This document shows, in pieces, positions 20,488 through 31,132 of a stretch of DNA of 64,000 nt. A program made the translations under genes and the position numbers. Source of the stretch: Chitinimonas taiwanensis DSM 18899 (GTDB taxonomy: Bacteria; Pseudomonadota; Gammaproteobacteria; Burkholderiales; Chitinimonadaceae). The number at the start of each line of letters is the position of its first letter. The first letter of the stretch is position 1. Under the pieces are notes generated by a model that was not told the DNA's origin, did not search any database, and saw only the letters and a list, made by a program, of their open reading frames with translations. The stretch covers positions 310,001-374,000 of the forward strand of contig NZ_FPKR01000002.1 of NCBI RefSeq assembly GCF_900119825.1. The letters run 5' to 3'.

Positions 20488-21762
20488 TCAGATCGTCTTG
20501 AGCGGAATGGTCTTGGGTGCGTCCATGCGGCGGCGCAGCTTGCCACCCTCGCTGTAATTGGCGCGCACATAGTCGTAAACAATGGCCTGGAAGGCTTCGG
20601 CAATGCCCTCGCCCTTCAGGGTGACGGTCTTCTCACCATCGACGAAGACAGGTGCCACCGGCACTTCACCAGTGCCCGGCAGGGAAATGCCGATATTGGC
20701 CAGCTTGGATTCGCCCGGGCCGTTCACCACGCAACCCATCACGGCCACGTTCATGGTTTCCACGCCCGGATAGTCAGCGCGCCAGACTGGCATCTGCTCG
20801 CGCAGATAGCGCTGGATCTTCTGCGCCAGCTCCTGGAAGAAGGTCGAGGTGGTACGGCCGCAACCGGGGCAAGCCGTCACCAGCGGGGTGAACGAGCGGA
20901 TGCCCATGGTCTGCAGGATTTCCTGCGCCACCACCACTTCCTTGGTGCGCGCCTCGCCCGGCTCAGGGGTCAGGCTCACGCGGATGGTGTCGCCGATACC
21001 TTCCTGCAAGAGCACCGACAGCGCCGCGGTCGAGGCGACAATGCCCTTGGAGCCCATGCCAGCTTCGGTCAGGCCCAGGTGCAGCGGGTAGTCGCAACGG
21101 CTGGCCAGATCGCGGTAGACCTTGATCAGGTCCTGCACGTCCGACACCTTGCAGGAGATCGTAATCGCGTTGCCAGGCAGGCCCAGTGCCTCGGCCTGGG
21201 CCGCGCTTTCCAGCGCCGACTGGATCAGCGCCTCGCGCATCAGCGCATCGGCAGGCAGCGGCTCGGCACGCTGGGCATTCTCATCCATCATGCGCGCCAT
21301 CTTGGCCTGATCCAGGCTGCCCCAGTTCACGCCGATGCGTACCGGCTTGCCGTACTGGATAGCCATCTCGATCATGGCGCCGAACTGCTCGTCGCGCTTG
21401 CTGCCTTTGCCCACATTGCCAGGATTGATCCGGTACTTGGCCAATGCAGCCGCGCACTCCGGGTATTGGCTCAGCAGCTTGTGACCGTTGAAGTGGAAGT
21501 CGCCCACCAGCGGTACATCGCAACCCATGGCATCCAGGCGGCGACGAATCTCACCCACCTGGGCCGCGGCTTCGGGCGAGTTGACTGTGATGCGCACCAG
21601 CTCCGAGCCCGCCTGCCAGAGCTCGAATACCTGCTGGGCGGTACCGGCCGCATCGGCGGTGTCGGTATTGGTCATCGACTGGACCACCACGGGCGCGTCA
21701 CCGCCAACAGGCACATGGCCAACCATGACCTGACGGGAAATACGACGGGGAAGTTTGCTCAT
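20488..21762 (-). CDS. ispG: 4-hydroxy-3-methylbut-2-enyl diphosphate synthase
   Basis: 424 residues, the proteobacterial long-form IspG (GcpE). TIM-barrel N-terminal part ([19 protein letters not shown]) and a C-terminal [4Fe-4S] domain with CPGCGRT and a later GCVVNGPGE, giving the three cysteine ligands plus conserved Glu. Converts MEcPP to HMBPP in the MEP isoprenoid pathway, which also feeds the hopanoid genes hpnD/hpnE in this window. Nine bases downstream of rodZ. Confidence 0.98.
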   Translation of the reverse strand: MSKLPRRISRQVMVGHVPVGGDAPVVVQSMTNTDTADAAGTAQQVFELWQAGSELVRITVNSPEAAAQVGEIRRRLDAMGCDVPLVGDFHFNGHKLLSQYPECAAALAKYRINPGNVGKGSKRDEQFGAMIEMAIQYGKPVRIGVNWGSLDQAKMARMMDENAQRAEPLPADALMREALIQSALESAAQAEALGLPGNAITISCKVSDVQDLIKVYRDLASRCDYPLHLGLTEAGMGSKGIVASTAALSVLLQEGIGDTIRVSLTPEPGEARTKEVVVAQEILQTMGIRSFTPLVTACPGCGRTTSTFFQELAQKIQRYLREQMPVWRADYPGVETMNVAVMGCVVNGPGESKLANIGISLPGTGEVPVAPVFVDGEKTVTLKGEGIAEAFQAIVYDYVRANYSEGGKLRRRMDAPKTIPLKTI

Positions 21763-21770
21763 ACTCGAAT

Positions 21771-22739
21771 TCAGTTCAATTCCAGATTGGCCACATCGAC
21801 GCGGATATAGGGCCCCAGATCCGTGGCCTTGCCCTTGTAATACAGCTCGGTCTGGCGGCCATTGCCGATGCGTACCTGGTAAGGCGGCTTGCCGCCGACC
21901 ACACGCACCTGGCCGGCCGGCAGTAGCTCATTGACCAAACGACGGCCATTGGCATCGGTGATCTGCACCCAGCTTTCCTGCTTGGCCACGACACGAATCT
22001 CGCCAGTCGGTGCTGGCACTACAGCCGGCGGTGTGACCTGCGGTGTAGTGGCCGGCGGCAGCGTGGGTGCCGCCGTAGCGGGCGCGGGCGTAGGCTGCGC
22101 TGCCGGCAACGCCGGCGTCAGTGCAGCAGCCTGAGCTGGCAATGCAGGCTCAGGCGGCACCGCAGCCGGTGCGGCCTCGATTGCTGGTGCACTGACCACA
22201 GGAGCGGATTGGGCGATCGGTGCAGGCGTCTCGAGCACCACGGGCGCCTGGGTTTCCGGCAGGGTCAGGATGGGTTCCTGACGCGACTGCTGGACCAGCC
22301 AGTAGGCACCGAAGGCGATCAGCGCCAGTGCCAAACCGCCCAAGACCGCAAGCAGAAAGGACGACTGACCAGGCGAGCCACCCGGACGCAGGGTGGGCAG
22401 GGTTTCACTCTGCAGGCGCGGCAGGGCGGCCTGTGGCGCCTCTTGGGGCAGATGGCTTTCCAGGTAGTGCAGCAGGGGCTGTGCATCGATCTGCAAGAGG
22501 CGTGCGTAATTACGCACGAAACCACGCACGAAGGTATTGCCGGGCAAGGCATCGTAGCGATCGGTTTCCAGCGCCTCGATCTGGCGGTGCGACAGCTTAA
22601 GCTTGGCAGACACTTCGTCCACCGACATGCCCAGTTGCTTGCGCTGCGCCGCCAGGATGGCGCCCGCGCTTGGCGTCTGGGCCAGCATTTCGGAAAGGGA
22701 GGGGGTAGGCGCTTGTTCTTGGCTCATCTCGGGCGTCAT
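21771..22739 (-). CDS. rodZ: RodZ-like cell-shape protein (HTH, membrane helix, DUF4115)
   Basis: About 322 residues. N-terminal helix-turn-helix domain ([23 protein letters not shown]) that in RodZ binds MreB, a single membrane helix ([19 protein letters not shown]), a Pro/Ala-rich linker of about 80 residues, and a periplasmic DUF4115 domain ([15 protein letters not shown]). The upstream frame can extend to a TTG overlapping the pilW stop; I prefer ATG 22739, though ATG 22727 is possible. Position between pilW and ispG is conserved in Neisseriales and gammaproteobacteria. Confidence 0.92.
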   Translation of the reverse strand: MTPEMSQEQAPTPSLSEMLAQTPSAGAILAAQRKQLGMSVDEVSAKLKLSHRQIEALETDRYDALPGNTFVRGFVRNYARLLQIDAQPLLHYLESHLPQEAPQAALPRLQSETLPTLRPGGSPGQSSFLLAVLGGLALALIAFGAYWLVQQSRQEPILTLPETQAPVVLETPAPIAQSAPVVSAPAIEAAPAAVPPEPALPAQAAALTPALPAAQPTPAPATAAPTLPPATTPQVTPPAVVPAPTGEIRVVAKQESWVQITDANGRRLVNELLPAGQVRVVGGKPPYQVRIGNGRQTELYYKGKATDLGPYIRVDVANLELN

Positions 22740-22768
22740 GCAGGCGCGGTCATCGCGGATGGAGGGAA

Positions 22769-23518
22769 TCAATCGAACTGGCCGGCAGCCAGCAGGCGAG
22801 CTTCTTCGCTATCGGGAAAGCGGGTCTTCAATTCCTTGCCGAAGCCCGCCACATTGTCGGTGTTCCCCAGCTTGTTCTCAACCCGCAGGTTCAGCCACAG
22901 CTCTTCGGCACCGCCCTGCCCCAGGCGTGCCTGGCGCGAGAGCATATTGCGGGCGGCTTCGAAATCGCCACGCTGATAGGACAGCAGCGCCAGTCCATAC
23001 AGGGTTTGCGGATTGTCCGGCTGGGCACGGTCGGCCTGGCGCAGGTAAGTTGCAGCCGCCGCGGTATCGCCCGCCTTCAGCGCGCATAAGCCCGCCTGCT
23101 GCTGCGATTTTTCCGGGGTGTTGTAGAGCGGGTTCTTCAGCGCAGCCAGGAAATAAGGAATCGACTCCTTGTAGGCCTTGCGCTTATTGCACAGGAACCA
23201 GCCGTAATTGTGATTGGCATTCGGTTCGGTCGGGTCGAGCGAGACGGCACGCCGGAAGCTCTTGTCCGCGGTATCGAACTCCTGCAGATCCATATAGACG
23301 AGGCCCTGCACATAGTAGGCCGGCGCATAGCTCGAATCGGCCGCCAAGGCCTTGTCCACTTCCTGCAGGGCCACGCCATACTGGCCACGCGCATAGTAGC
23401 CCGCGGCAAGCTCGGTGCGCAGACGCGGAACCTGGCTGCTGCGATCGGCGTCATTTTCCGCAGCCAGGGCGGGCAGGCTCAGAACCAGCAGAAGCGGGGC
23501 AATCAGGCTGAGTTTCAC
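22769..23518 (-). CDS. pilW: Type IV pilus biogenesis/stability TPR protein PilW (PilF)
   Basis: 249 residues with a signal peptide (cleavage near ALAA, residue 20) and about six TPR repeats (for example LAAGYYARGQYGVALQEVDK). The pilotin-like PilF/PilW protein helps PilQ secretin assembly and pilus stability. Most family members are lipoproteins; here no Cys follows the signal peptide (cleavage LAA-ENDAD), so it seems to be a soluble periplasmic form. Located between rlmN and rodZ as in many proteobacteria. Confidence 0.9.
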   Translation of the reverse strand: MKLSLIAPLLLVLSLPALAAENDADRSSQVPRLRTELAAGYYARGQYGVALQEVDKALAADSSYAPAYYVQGLVYMDLQEFDTADKSFRRAVSLDPTEPNANHNYGWFLCNKRKAYKESIPYFLAALKNPLYNTPEKSQQQAGLCALKAGDTAAAATYLRQADRAQPDNPQTLYGLALLSYQRGDFEAARNMLSRQARLGQGGAEELWLNLRVENKLGNTDNVAGFGKELKTRFPDSEEARLLAAGQFD

Positions 23519-23521
23519 GGG

Positions 23522-24634
23522 CTAGTCCCTTGTGATTTGAATGGTTTGCGTGGTCTTGCCTTCCGCAGCCAAGCGCAGTGTGCGCTTGGTCTTGTCCTTC
23601 ACCTGGCCAGCCAGCTGGCCGCAGGCAGCATCAATATCATCGCCGCGCGTCTTGCGCACCGTCACGATGAAACCCGCTTGTATCAGATGATCGCGGAAGC
23701 GACGGATCGCATCCGGCTTGGAGCGACCATAACCTGAATTCGGGAAAGGGTTGAAGGGGATCAGATTGAACTTGCACGGCACATCCTTGACCAGCGCCAC
23801 CAACTGTTTGGCGTGTTCAAAGCTGTCGTTTACCCCGTCCAGCATCACATACTCGAAGGTAATGAAATCGCGCGGCGCCTTTTCCAAATAACGCTGGCAG
23901 GCAGCCATCAATTCCTTGAGTGGATACTTCTTGTTGATCGGCACGATCTCATCACGCAGCGCATCGTTAGGCGCGTGCAGTGATACGGCCAAAGCCACCG
24001 GGCAGGCTTCGCGCAGGCGGTCCATCTGCGGCACCAGGCCCGAGGTGGACAGCGTGACGCGGCGCCGGCTCAGGCCGTAAGCATTGTCATCCAGCATCAG
24101 GCGCATGGCGGCCACGACATTGTCGAAGTTGGCCAGCGGCTCGCCCATGCCCATCATCACCACATTGGAGACGATGCGATCACCCTTGGGGTCGCGCCCC
24201 AGGGCCTTGTTCGCCCACCACAGCTGGCCGATGATTTCCGCCGTACTGAGGTTGCGATTGAAACCTTGTCGTCCCGTCGAGCAGAACGTGCATTCCAGTG
24301 CACAGCCAACCTGGCTGGATACGCACAAAGTACCGCGGTCATCCTCGGGGATGAAGACCGCTTCCACACCGTTGCCGGTGCCGACATCCAGCAACCACTT
24401 ACGGGTGCCGTCATCGGATTTCTGTTCCAGCATCAAGCTGGGCGGGGCGATGACTGCCTCCGCCGCCAGCTTTTCACGCGTTGCCTTGGCAATATCCGTC
24501 ATCACACCGAAATCCGCCGCACCGAAGTGATGGATCCAGCGCATCAGCTGTTTGGCACGAAACGGCTTCTCGCCACGCTCCGCAAGGAAGGTGGCAAAGC
24601 GTTCAGCGTCAAAGTCGAGCAGATTGATAGACAT
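23522..24634 (-). CDS. rlmN: 23S rRNA/tRNA (adenine-C2) methyltransferase RlmN
   Basis: 370 residues. Radical-SAM enzyme with the cluster motif [11 protein letters not shown]; the second catalytic cysteine lies in the C-terminal region (AACGQL). It methylates A2503 of 23S rRNA and A37 of some tRNAs. ATG 24634 (SINLLDFD) is preferred to a TTG 15 bases upstream that directly abuts the ndk stop. Confidence 0.97.
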   Translation of the reverse strand: MSINLLDFDAERFATFLAERGEKPFRAKQLMRWIHHFGAADFGVMTDIAKATREKLAAEAVIAPPSLMLEQKSDDGTRKWLLDVGTGNGVEAVFIPEDDRGTLCVSSQVGCALECTFCSTGRQGFNRNLSTAEIIGQLWWANKALGRDPKGDRIVSNVVMMGMGEPLANFDNVVAAMRLMLDDNAYGLSRRRVTLSTSGLVPQMDRLREACPVALAVSLHAPNDALRDEIVPINKKYPLKELMAACQRYLEKAPRDFITFEYVMLDGVNDSFEHAKQLVALVKDVPCKFNLIPFNPFPNSGYGRSKPDAIRRFRDHLIQAGFIVTVRKTRGDDIDAACGQLAGQVKDKTKRTLRLAAEGKTTQTIQITRD

Positions 24635-24649
24635 GGCCAAGGCGTTCAA

Positions 24650-25075
24650 TTAAGCAGCGTGAACTTCGGTTCCCGCGAAGAAGTAGGCGATTTCAATCGC
24701 GGCATTCTCCAGGCTGTCCGAACCGTGCACAGCGTTGGCATCGATCGAATCAGCGAAGTCGGCGCGGATGGTGCCCTTCTCGGCCTTCTTCGGATCGGTA
24801 GCGCCCATCAGGTCGCGGTTGGTCTGCATGGCGTTCTCGCCTTCCAGCACCTGAATCATGACCGGGCCGGAGATCATGAAGTTCACCAGATCATTGAAGA
24901 AAGGACGGGCCTTGTGCACAGCGTAGAAGCCTTCAGCCTCAGCGCGCGACAGTTGCTTGAGCTTGGCAGCCACAACCTTCAGGCCAGCGTTTTCAAAGCG
25001 GGTGTAGATCTGGCCGATCACGTTCTTGGCAACGGCATCGGGCTTGATAATGGACAGGGTGCGTTCAACAGCCAT
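24650..25075 (-). CDS. ndk: Nucleoside diphosphate kinase
   Basis: 141 residues. [14 protein letters not shown] at the N-terminus and the phospho-histidine block NAVHGSDS are intact. Transfers phosphate between nucleoside di- and triphosphates. The start at ATG 25075 has GGAG eight bases upstream; the longer frame to 25147 lacks family similarity. First gene of the seventeen-gene leftward run, so the promoter should lie in 25076-25280. Confidence 0.98.
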   Translation of the reverse strand: MAVERTLSIIKPDAVAKNVIGQIYTRFENAGLKVVAAKLKQLSRAEAEGFYAVHKARPFFNDLVNFMISGPVMIQVLEGENAMQTNRDLMGATDPKKAEKGTIRADFADSIDANAVHGSDSLENAAIEIAYFFAGTEVHAA

Positions 25076-25280
25076 GGTTACTACTCCAATTATTTCGTAG
25101 AGGAAAAAGGGAAAAGCAGATAATTTCGCACCACAAGCCCGGCCCACGAAGGGCTGCGCAGCTTGTCTGCATAAAAATGACCGAATATTCTACCAGCTTT
25201 GCCGCCAAGGCGCGCAAAGCACGATCTGTCGGTTCAAGCCTATCCCAAGGGAGCGCGCCCGAAGTGGCGCAGATAATCAT

Positions 25281-26207
25281 ATGAGCGCGATCCGCCCCAG
25301 CCCGAATCGGGTTCAACCGCCCCCATCTCCCGAAGAAGACGCCGAGCAAAAGGAAATCCGCCAGCGCCTGATGCAGCGCCTGGCGATTGCCGTTTGCCTG
25401 ATCGTGGTTGCCGCACTCGCGATTACCTTCCTGAATCGCTTTGAGCAAAAGCCCACGGTCAGCGCGGAAGGCCCAGCCATCAACCCTCTACAGGCGGAAA
25501 CCTCGAGCGAACCCGCGCCGGCCGTCAGCGCCCCGCCAGCCGCCAACACAGAGACCGCCCCCATCATCAGTATTGGCCCCGATCCGGAAACCGGCAGCGC
25601 CGGCCCTGAGGCAGCCACTACCCAGCCCAACGCCGAAGAGTCAGTTGCCAGCACACCACCCGCAAACAGCACCAACGCCACCGTCAGCAAACCGAGTGGC
25701 GCACAGGTCGAACTCGCCCCCTTCGATCCAGACGGTGGCTCAACCGATATCCCACCCGCCACCATCAAGCAAGACAAGCCAGCAGCCCCAGCCAAGACCA
25801 ACCCGACAACGTCAAGCAACAAGCCGAACCCACCCGCCAGCAGCCCAGCACGCACCGAGGTAGCCAGCACGCCAAGCGCATCGCCCAGCAATAGCCAGCC
25901 CGTCATCGCGCCACCACCGCGCGCCGCACGCGCGCCGGCCACGACGCCCGAGCAGACGATTGTTGCCCTGGCCACTGGCGTACAACCCGCCGGCACACGC
26001 GGCTTTACCGTGCAGGCCGGTGTATTCCAGAGCGGCAGCAATGCGGAGAAGTTGATCAGCCGCCTGAGCAGCGCCGGCATTCCCGCCCGCCTGGAGACAC
26101 GCGTGCAGATTGGCCCGTTCAAAAGCCGCGAAGAAGCCGACCTGATGATGCGCCGGCTGCGTGAAATGGGCGTGACGCCCATACTGCAGGCGCCTGCACC
26201 CCAGTAA
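25281..26207 (+). CDS. SPOR-domain membrane protein
   Basis: 308 residues. One membrane helix (about 35-53, RLAIAVCLIVVAALAITFL), a long Pro/Ala/Thr-rich periplasmic linker (about 55-230) and a C-terminal SPOR domain (TRGFTVQAGVF to about 305) that typically binds denuded septal peptidoglycan. Related to DedD/FtsN-like division accessory proteins; lacking other landmarks I do not choose between them. It stands alone, divergent from ndk and convergent with tilS. The start ATG 25281 has no strong ribosome site. Confidence 0.85.
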   Translation: MSAIRPSPNRVQPPPSPEEDAEQKEIRQRLMQRLAIAVCLIVVAALAITFLNRFEQKPTVSAEGPAINPLQAETSSEPAPAVSAPPAANTETAPIISIGPDPETGSAGPEAATTQPNAEESVASTPPANSTNATVSKPSGAQVELAPFDPDGGSTDIPPATIKQDKPAAPAKTNPTTSSNKPNPPASSPARTEVASTPSASPSNSQPVIAPPPRAARAPATTPEQTIVALATGVQPAGTRGFTVQAGVFQSGSNAEKLISRLSSAGIPARLETRVQIGPFKSREEADLMMRRLREMGVTPILQAPAPQ

Positions 26208-26231
26208 AGCCACGCATATCGTAAGACCCAT

Positions 26232-26265
26232 GAAAAAGCCGCCCTGAATCAAAGGCGGCTTCTTC
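26232..26265. terminator. Bidirectional terminator between SPOR gene and tilS
   Basis: GAAAAAGCCGCC pairs with GGCGGCTTCTTC around CTGAATCAAA with one mismatch; T-rich on the plus side (CATTTT) and the A run gives T residues on the minus side. It serves both convergent genes. Confidence 0.85.
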
Positions 26266-27590
26266 ATTTTCAGCCTCATTCCAATCTAGCCGGCAGGGGC
26301 CAGCCCTGCGGCAGCCAGATCGGCCACCAGCCGCCTTCCGCCTGATAATCGGCCGCCACGGCAATTCCCGCTACGGCCAGCAAGACCTCATCGCGCCACA
26401 GCAAGGGCCAATAACTACGCAACCAGGGCGGCACACCCGCCTCCTGCAACAGATCCTTGACCGGCCGGGTAGGCCCACCCCGACGCACCTTCAAGCGCTC
26501 ACCACCCACACGCGGGCGCACCTGCACACCCGGCCAACAGCCTTCCGCCAAACCACCATTGCGACGCTGCCAACGCAGCTCACCACACCAGTCAGGCGGC
26601 AGATCGCCAGGCGCATTCAGCACGCAGCTCTGCACCTGCGGCGGCAGGATCGCCACCCATAAGCGCTCACGATAACGGCGCACCGAGCGCTCGGCCACTC
26701 GCAAAAAGGGCATCGCATCATCGCGCGCCTGCAGGACCTGATCGAGCAGCAAATGGAGCTGGCGCTCCTCAAGGCGCAGCGCATGGCGAGCAAGAAACCA
26801 GCGCAAGAGGTTGCGCTGGCGAGCTGGCGGCAAAGGACGCAAACGGGCCAGATCAAGACTGAGCGGCGCCACCTCGCCCGCATCCTCCTGCGCCAACTCA
26901 TCGAGCAGCGTGGCAGCCTCGGCGAAATGCCGGGCAGCCCTGGCGATGGCCGCTGGCGCGGCGGGGAAACGCGCTTGCAAGGCCGGCATCACCGCGTGAC
27001 GCAGATAGTTGCGATCAAAATCCTGGCGCGCATTGCTCTCGTCTTCCACCCAAGACAAGCCCTGCTGCTGTGCGTAGCACAGCAAGCTGGCGCGTGATTC
27101 ATCCAGCAGTGGACGCCATATCTGCTTATCCGCAGCCAGCGCGCGCTGCACCGGCATGCCAGCCGCGCCCTGCACCCCGGCACCGCGAGCCAGCCGAAAA
27201 AGCACAGTTTCAGCTTGATCGTCCTGATGATGTGCGAGCGCTACCCAGTCGACGGACAGATCGGCATAGGCGCGGTAGCGCGCGGCGCGCGCGTCGGCCT
27301 CCAGGCCGGCACCCGAGCGAGCCGATAGATCAGCACGCACACTGGAGAAGGGAATATCGAGCTGGGCCGAGACCTGCGCGCAATGCGCAAGCCAAGCGTC
27401 GGCATGGGCACTCAGACCGTGATGAACGTGAAAGGCCTGTAGCGAGAAAGCCTGCTCGGCACGCAGACGGGCGAACAAATGCAGTAGCACACTGGAGTCC
27501 AGCCCACCGGAGTAAGCGACCGCCACCCGGGCTGGCGACTGGCAACGTACCAGCGCCAGCTGCCGAAAGCGGTCATACAGCTGATCAGAC

Positions 27591-28559
<969 letters not shown>

Positions 28560-28694
28560 GCTCGGGCTGGCCGCATTTTGCAATGCGATCGATCTCCGGT
28601 AATGCCGGACGTAACGGCGAAAAGTGCGCCATTATGGCGAAATGCCGCCACCCCGCAAGATTGACAGTAGCGCGTTTCGAGCAGCCGTCCGGCA

Positions 28695-29111
28695 CTATTC
28701 GTTGGTAAAAACGATCTCCGCACGCACGCCGCTTTTCTGCAGGGCAAGGCGGCTGGCGGCATTCAAGACAATAGGCGACTGGGTATTGGCCTGAATCTTG
28801 TTGCCATCGCCGTCGCGCGTCAGGGTCAAAAGTAGGATCACATCCTGCCCGCCCGTATATTGAATCAGTGCACTTTCTGCGTCGCTCAGCGCCAATTGAT
28901 AGTGCAAGCCAAGCAGATTGGCATCGATCACACTGATTACCACCTCGGGCTCATCCAAGGACTGCATCCACAATACCTTGGGCTCGGCCACGTCTTCATG
29001 CAGCAGCTTGAAGCGCTTGCAGTTATCAAAGCCAGGCAGACCATCCGGAAAGGTGATCAAGGAATTTTCTTCGATCTCCAGCACGCCGAAGCGAGGTGTG
29101 ACGATTTGCAT
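28695..29111 (-). CDS. fliW: Flagellar assembly factor FliW
   Basis: 138 residues. The FliW pattern is clear: IVTPRFGVLEIEENSLITF near the N-terminus, FPDGLPGF, then a compact beta barrel ending in SGVRAEIVF. FliW binds flagellin and antagonises the translational repressor CsrA, setting flagellin output. ATG 29111 has GGGAG 12 bases upstream. Divergent from flgM across about 200 bases. Confidence 0.93.
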   Translation of the reverse strand: MQIVTPRFGVLEIEENSLITFPDGLPGFDNCKRFKLLHEDVAEPKVLWMQSLDEPEVVISVIDANLLGLHYQLALSDAESALIQYTGGQDVILLLTLTRDGDGNKIQANTQSPIVLNAASRLALQKSGVRAEIVFTNE

Positions 29112-29230
29112 AATGGAACAATCTCCCTTAGTAAGCACTCAAGTCTGCAGGCAATCTAGCCGAAATCAGGCCTATACGGCAATCGCCGCCCTACCCTGCC
29201 GATATCTCGCAGCTTTTCAACCAGCCGGGC

Positions 29231-29257
29231 TAAAGTTTTCAGCCACCATGCCGATAA
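29231..29257 (+). promoter_or_regulatory. Sigma-28 (FliA) promoter of flgMN
   Basis: TAAAGTTT at 29231-29238, an 11-base spacer, then GCCGATAA at 29250-29257. This is an exact match to the enterobacterial FliA consensus TAAAGTTT-N11-GCCGATAA. It lies 60 bases upstream of the flgM start, so the anti-sigma factor is transcribed by the sigma factor it inhibits. Confidence 0.95.
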
Positions 29258-29316
29258 ACCAGAGTAAGGTTTAAAGTGACAGGAGTCGGCCAAAGTAGTC
29301 GACGAAAGGACGCATG

Positions 29317-29622
29317 ATGAAAATCGACAATTCCGGCAAGCCATTAGGCGCGGCGCTGAACCGCACCGACAGCCGCCCCAGCAGCAAGACGAGCAGCGAG
29401 AGCAGCGGCGCAGCAGAGGTGCGTGGCGAGAATGTCGACATCACCAGCTTCAGCGCGCGCCTCGCCTCGCTGGAGGCCAATCTGGGCAGCCAGCCGGTCA
29501 TGGACGAAGCCAAGATCAGCGAGATTCGCCAAGCGATTGCCGAGGGCCGCTTCAGCGTGAATCCCGATGCCATCGCCGATAAGCTGATGGCCAGCGTCAA
29601 GGAACTGCTCGCGAAGCCCTGA
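29317..29622 (+). CDS. flgM: Anti-sigma-28 factor FlgM
   Basis: 101 residues. Disordered Ser-rich N-terminal half, then VDITSFSARLASLEANL and the helical EIRQAIAEGRFSVNPDAIADKL block that defines FlgM. It holds sigma-28 inactive until the hook-basal body is complete, then is exported. Of two adjacent ATGs (29314, 29317) the second sits six bases from AAGGA and is preferred. Transcribed from the sigma-28 promoter just upstream. Confidence 0.93.
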   Translation: MKIDNSGKPLGAALNRTDSRPSSKTSSESSGAAEVRGENVDITSFSARLASLEANLGSQPVMDEAKISEIRQAIAEGRFSVNPDAIADKLMASVKELLAKP

Positions 29623-29730
29623 CGCCAGCAGCACTTGCAGGCATACTACGCAACGCCAATTGCCGGATCACCGGTGGTTGGCGTTTCTTATTTGACGTCC
29701 ACCCCATCCCGCTTCGACAGGTGCATCCGC

Positions 29731-30213
29731 ATGCTTCCCTCCCCTCTCATGTCCGTACTGCAGAATGAGTTGGCCGAATTGCTCGGCTTCGTGGAGCTGC
29801 TGGAGCAGGAGCAGGATGCGCTGATCAAGAACACCCTGGCCGACCTGGTCGGCTACGCCCAGCAAAAGACGGCGCGCGCGCAAACCCTGGAGAGCCTGGC
29901 GCGTGAACGCAAGCGCCTTTTCGACATCAATGGCGTAGAGCTGTCCCCCGATGCACCCCATCTATTCGCGCAGGCGCGCCATCTGCCCGCCGAGGCCTGG
30001 CCGCCCATCGCCTCACTCTGGCAGGAGCTGATCCAGGCCGCCCGCCAGGCCAGTGCGCTGAACCAGACCAATGGCAAGCTGATCGAGACCCGCCATCAGC
30101 AAAACCAGCAGCTGATGACCCTGCTGCAGAATAGCCAAAGCTCAACGCTATCCTACGATGCCTATGGCCAGCCCAAGCTGTCGCGCCCGGGCGGCTCGCT
30201 GGGTAAGGCCTAG
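29731..30213 (+). CDS. flgN: Flagellar secretion chaperone FlgN
   Basis: 160 residues, almost wholly helical, with the FlgN pattern ELAELLGFVELLEQEQDALI at the N-terminus and LNQTNGKLIETRHQQNQQLM near the C-terminus. Chaperone for hook-filament junction proteins FlgK and FlgL. I begin it at ATG 29731; ATG 29749 is equally possible, and the frame upstream has no methionine start. Follows flgM by about 110 bases and ends at a strong terminator. Confidence 0.88.
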   Translation: MLPSPLMSVLQNELAELLGFVELLEQEQDALIKNTLADLVGYAQQKTARAQTLESLARERKRLFDINGVELSPDAPHLFAQARHLPAEAWPPIASLWQELIQAARQASALNQTNGKLIETRHQQNQQLMTLLQNSQSSTLSYDAYGQPKLSRPGGSLGKA

Positions 30214-30228
30214 TCCAGCATCCAACCC

Positions 30229-30267
30229 AATAAAAAAAGCCCGCTTTCAAGGCGGGCTTTTTTTATT
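30229..30267. terminator. Bidirectional terminator between flgN and motD
   Basis: AATAAAAAAAGCCCGC pairs with GCGGGCTTTTTTTATT around a short TTTCAAG-type loop, giving T runs on both strands. Confidence 0.95.
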
Positions 30268-30280
30268 GGCAGCTTCAGCA

Positions 30281-31084
30281 TCAAGGCGTCGTGGCATCCG
30301 GCAGCGGCAAGGTGGCCACCTCATTTTCCTTATCGGCGAGGATCTGGATGGTCACGCGCCGATTGCGCGCACGCCCCTCGGCGGACTGGTTCGACTCCAC
30401 CGAGCGATTTTCGCCATAGCCCAGCGCAACCAGCCGCCGCGCCGCCACGCCATTCGCCTCGAACAGCCGCACTACCGTGCCGGCACGCGCTGCGGATAAC
30501 TCCCAATTGGACGGAAACAGCGGCGAGTTGATCGGCACATTATCGGTATGCCCCTCGATCTGGATCAGGTTCTCGGCGCTCGCCAGCTTGCGCGCGATAT
30601 CGGCCAGGGACTGGGCCGAACGCTCATCCAGGGTGGCGGAGCCGACCGGGAACAGCAGGCTGGCATTCACCTCGATGGCGATGCCGCGCTTGCTCTCGGT
30701 AACGCGCACCTGACCATCGTCGATCAAGGCGGCCAGGTCCTGCTTCAACTCACCAGCCATCTGCTTCATGGCCTCGGCCTGTCGTGCACGCTCCTGCACC
30801 AGCTCCTGTACCTGCTGGGCCTCACGGCGCTGACGGTAAGGCAGGTCGATCAGCGAGGCATTGCTGCCATTCGGATCGGACTTGATCAGCGCTTCTGAAG
30901 CGGCATCCGGCTTATTGAAAGCCACGGTCAGGGAATTGGACAACACCCGGTACTTGCCTTCGTTGACCTGGGAGATCGCATACATGACGACGAAGAAGGC
31001 AAACAGCAGCGTGATGAAGTCGGCATAGGACACCAGCCAACGTTCGTGATTCTCATGCTCTTCGACCCGATGTTTGCGCGCCAT
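30281..31084 (-). CDS. motD: Flagellar stator protein, MotB/MotD type
   Basis: 267 residues. A basic N-terminus (ARKHRVEEHENHERW), one membrane helix with the proton-binding Asp in WLVSYADFITLLFAFFVVMY, a plug/linker, and an OmpA-like peptidoglycan-binding domain (QIEGHTDNVPI, GYGENRSV). The helix start and OmpA domain resemble MotD of the MotCD stator. No motA/motC lies next to it, so the partner subunit is elsewhere. ATG 31084 starts the conserved part. A hairpin upstream separates it from sppA. Confidence 0.88.
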   Translation of the reverse strand: MARKHRVEEHENHERWLVSYADFITLLFAFFVVMYAISQVNEGKYRVLSNSLTVAFNKPDAASEALIKSDPNGSNASLIDLPYRQRREAQQVQELVQERARQAEAMKQMAGELKQDLAALIDDGQVRVTESKRGIAIEVNASLLFPVGSATLDERSAQSLADIARKLASAENLIQIEGHTDNVPINSPLFPSNWELSAARAGTVVRLFEANGVAARRLVALGYGENRSVESNQSAEGRARNRRVTIQILADKENEVATLPLPDATTP

Positions 31085-31103
31085 GGCGACTCCGTCTGGA
31101 AAG

Positions 31104-31127
31104 CAGGCCCGCACCAGGGCGGGCCTG
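31104..31127 (-). terminator. Hairpin between sppA and motD
   Basis: CAGGCCCGC pairs with GCGGGCCTG (9 bp) around ACCAGG, followed on the minus strand by CTTTCC. It lies six bases past the sppA stop and ends 20 bases before the motD start, so any motD promoter would have to be within sppA. Confidence 0.6.
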
Positions 31128-31132
31128 TAGGC

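Noticed and set aside
20479-21810. 443-codon plus-strand frame opposite ispG
   Set aside because: Antisense shadow of a well-conserved enzyme gene; no motifs.
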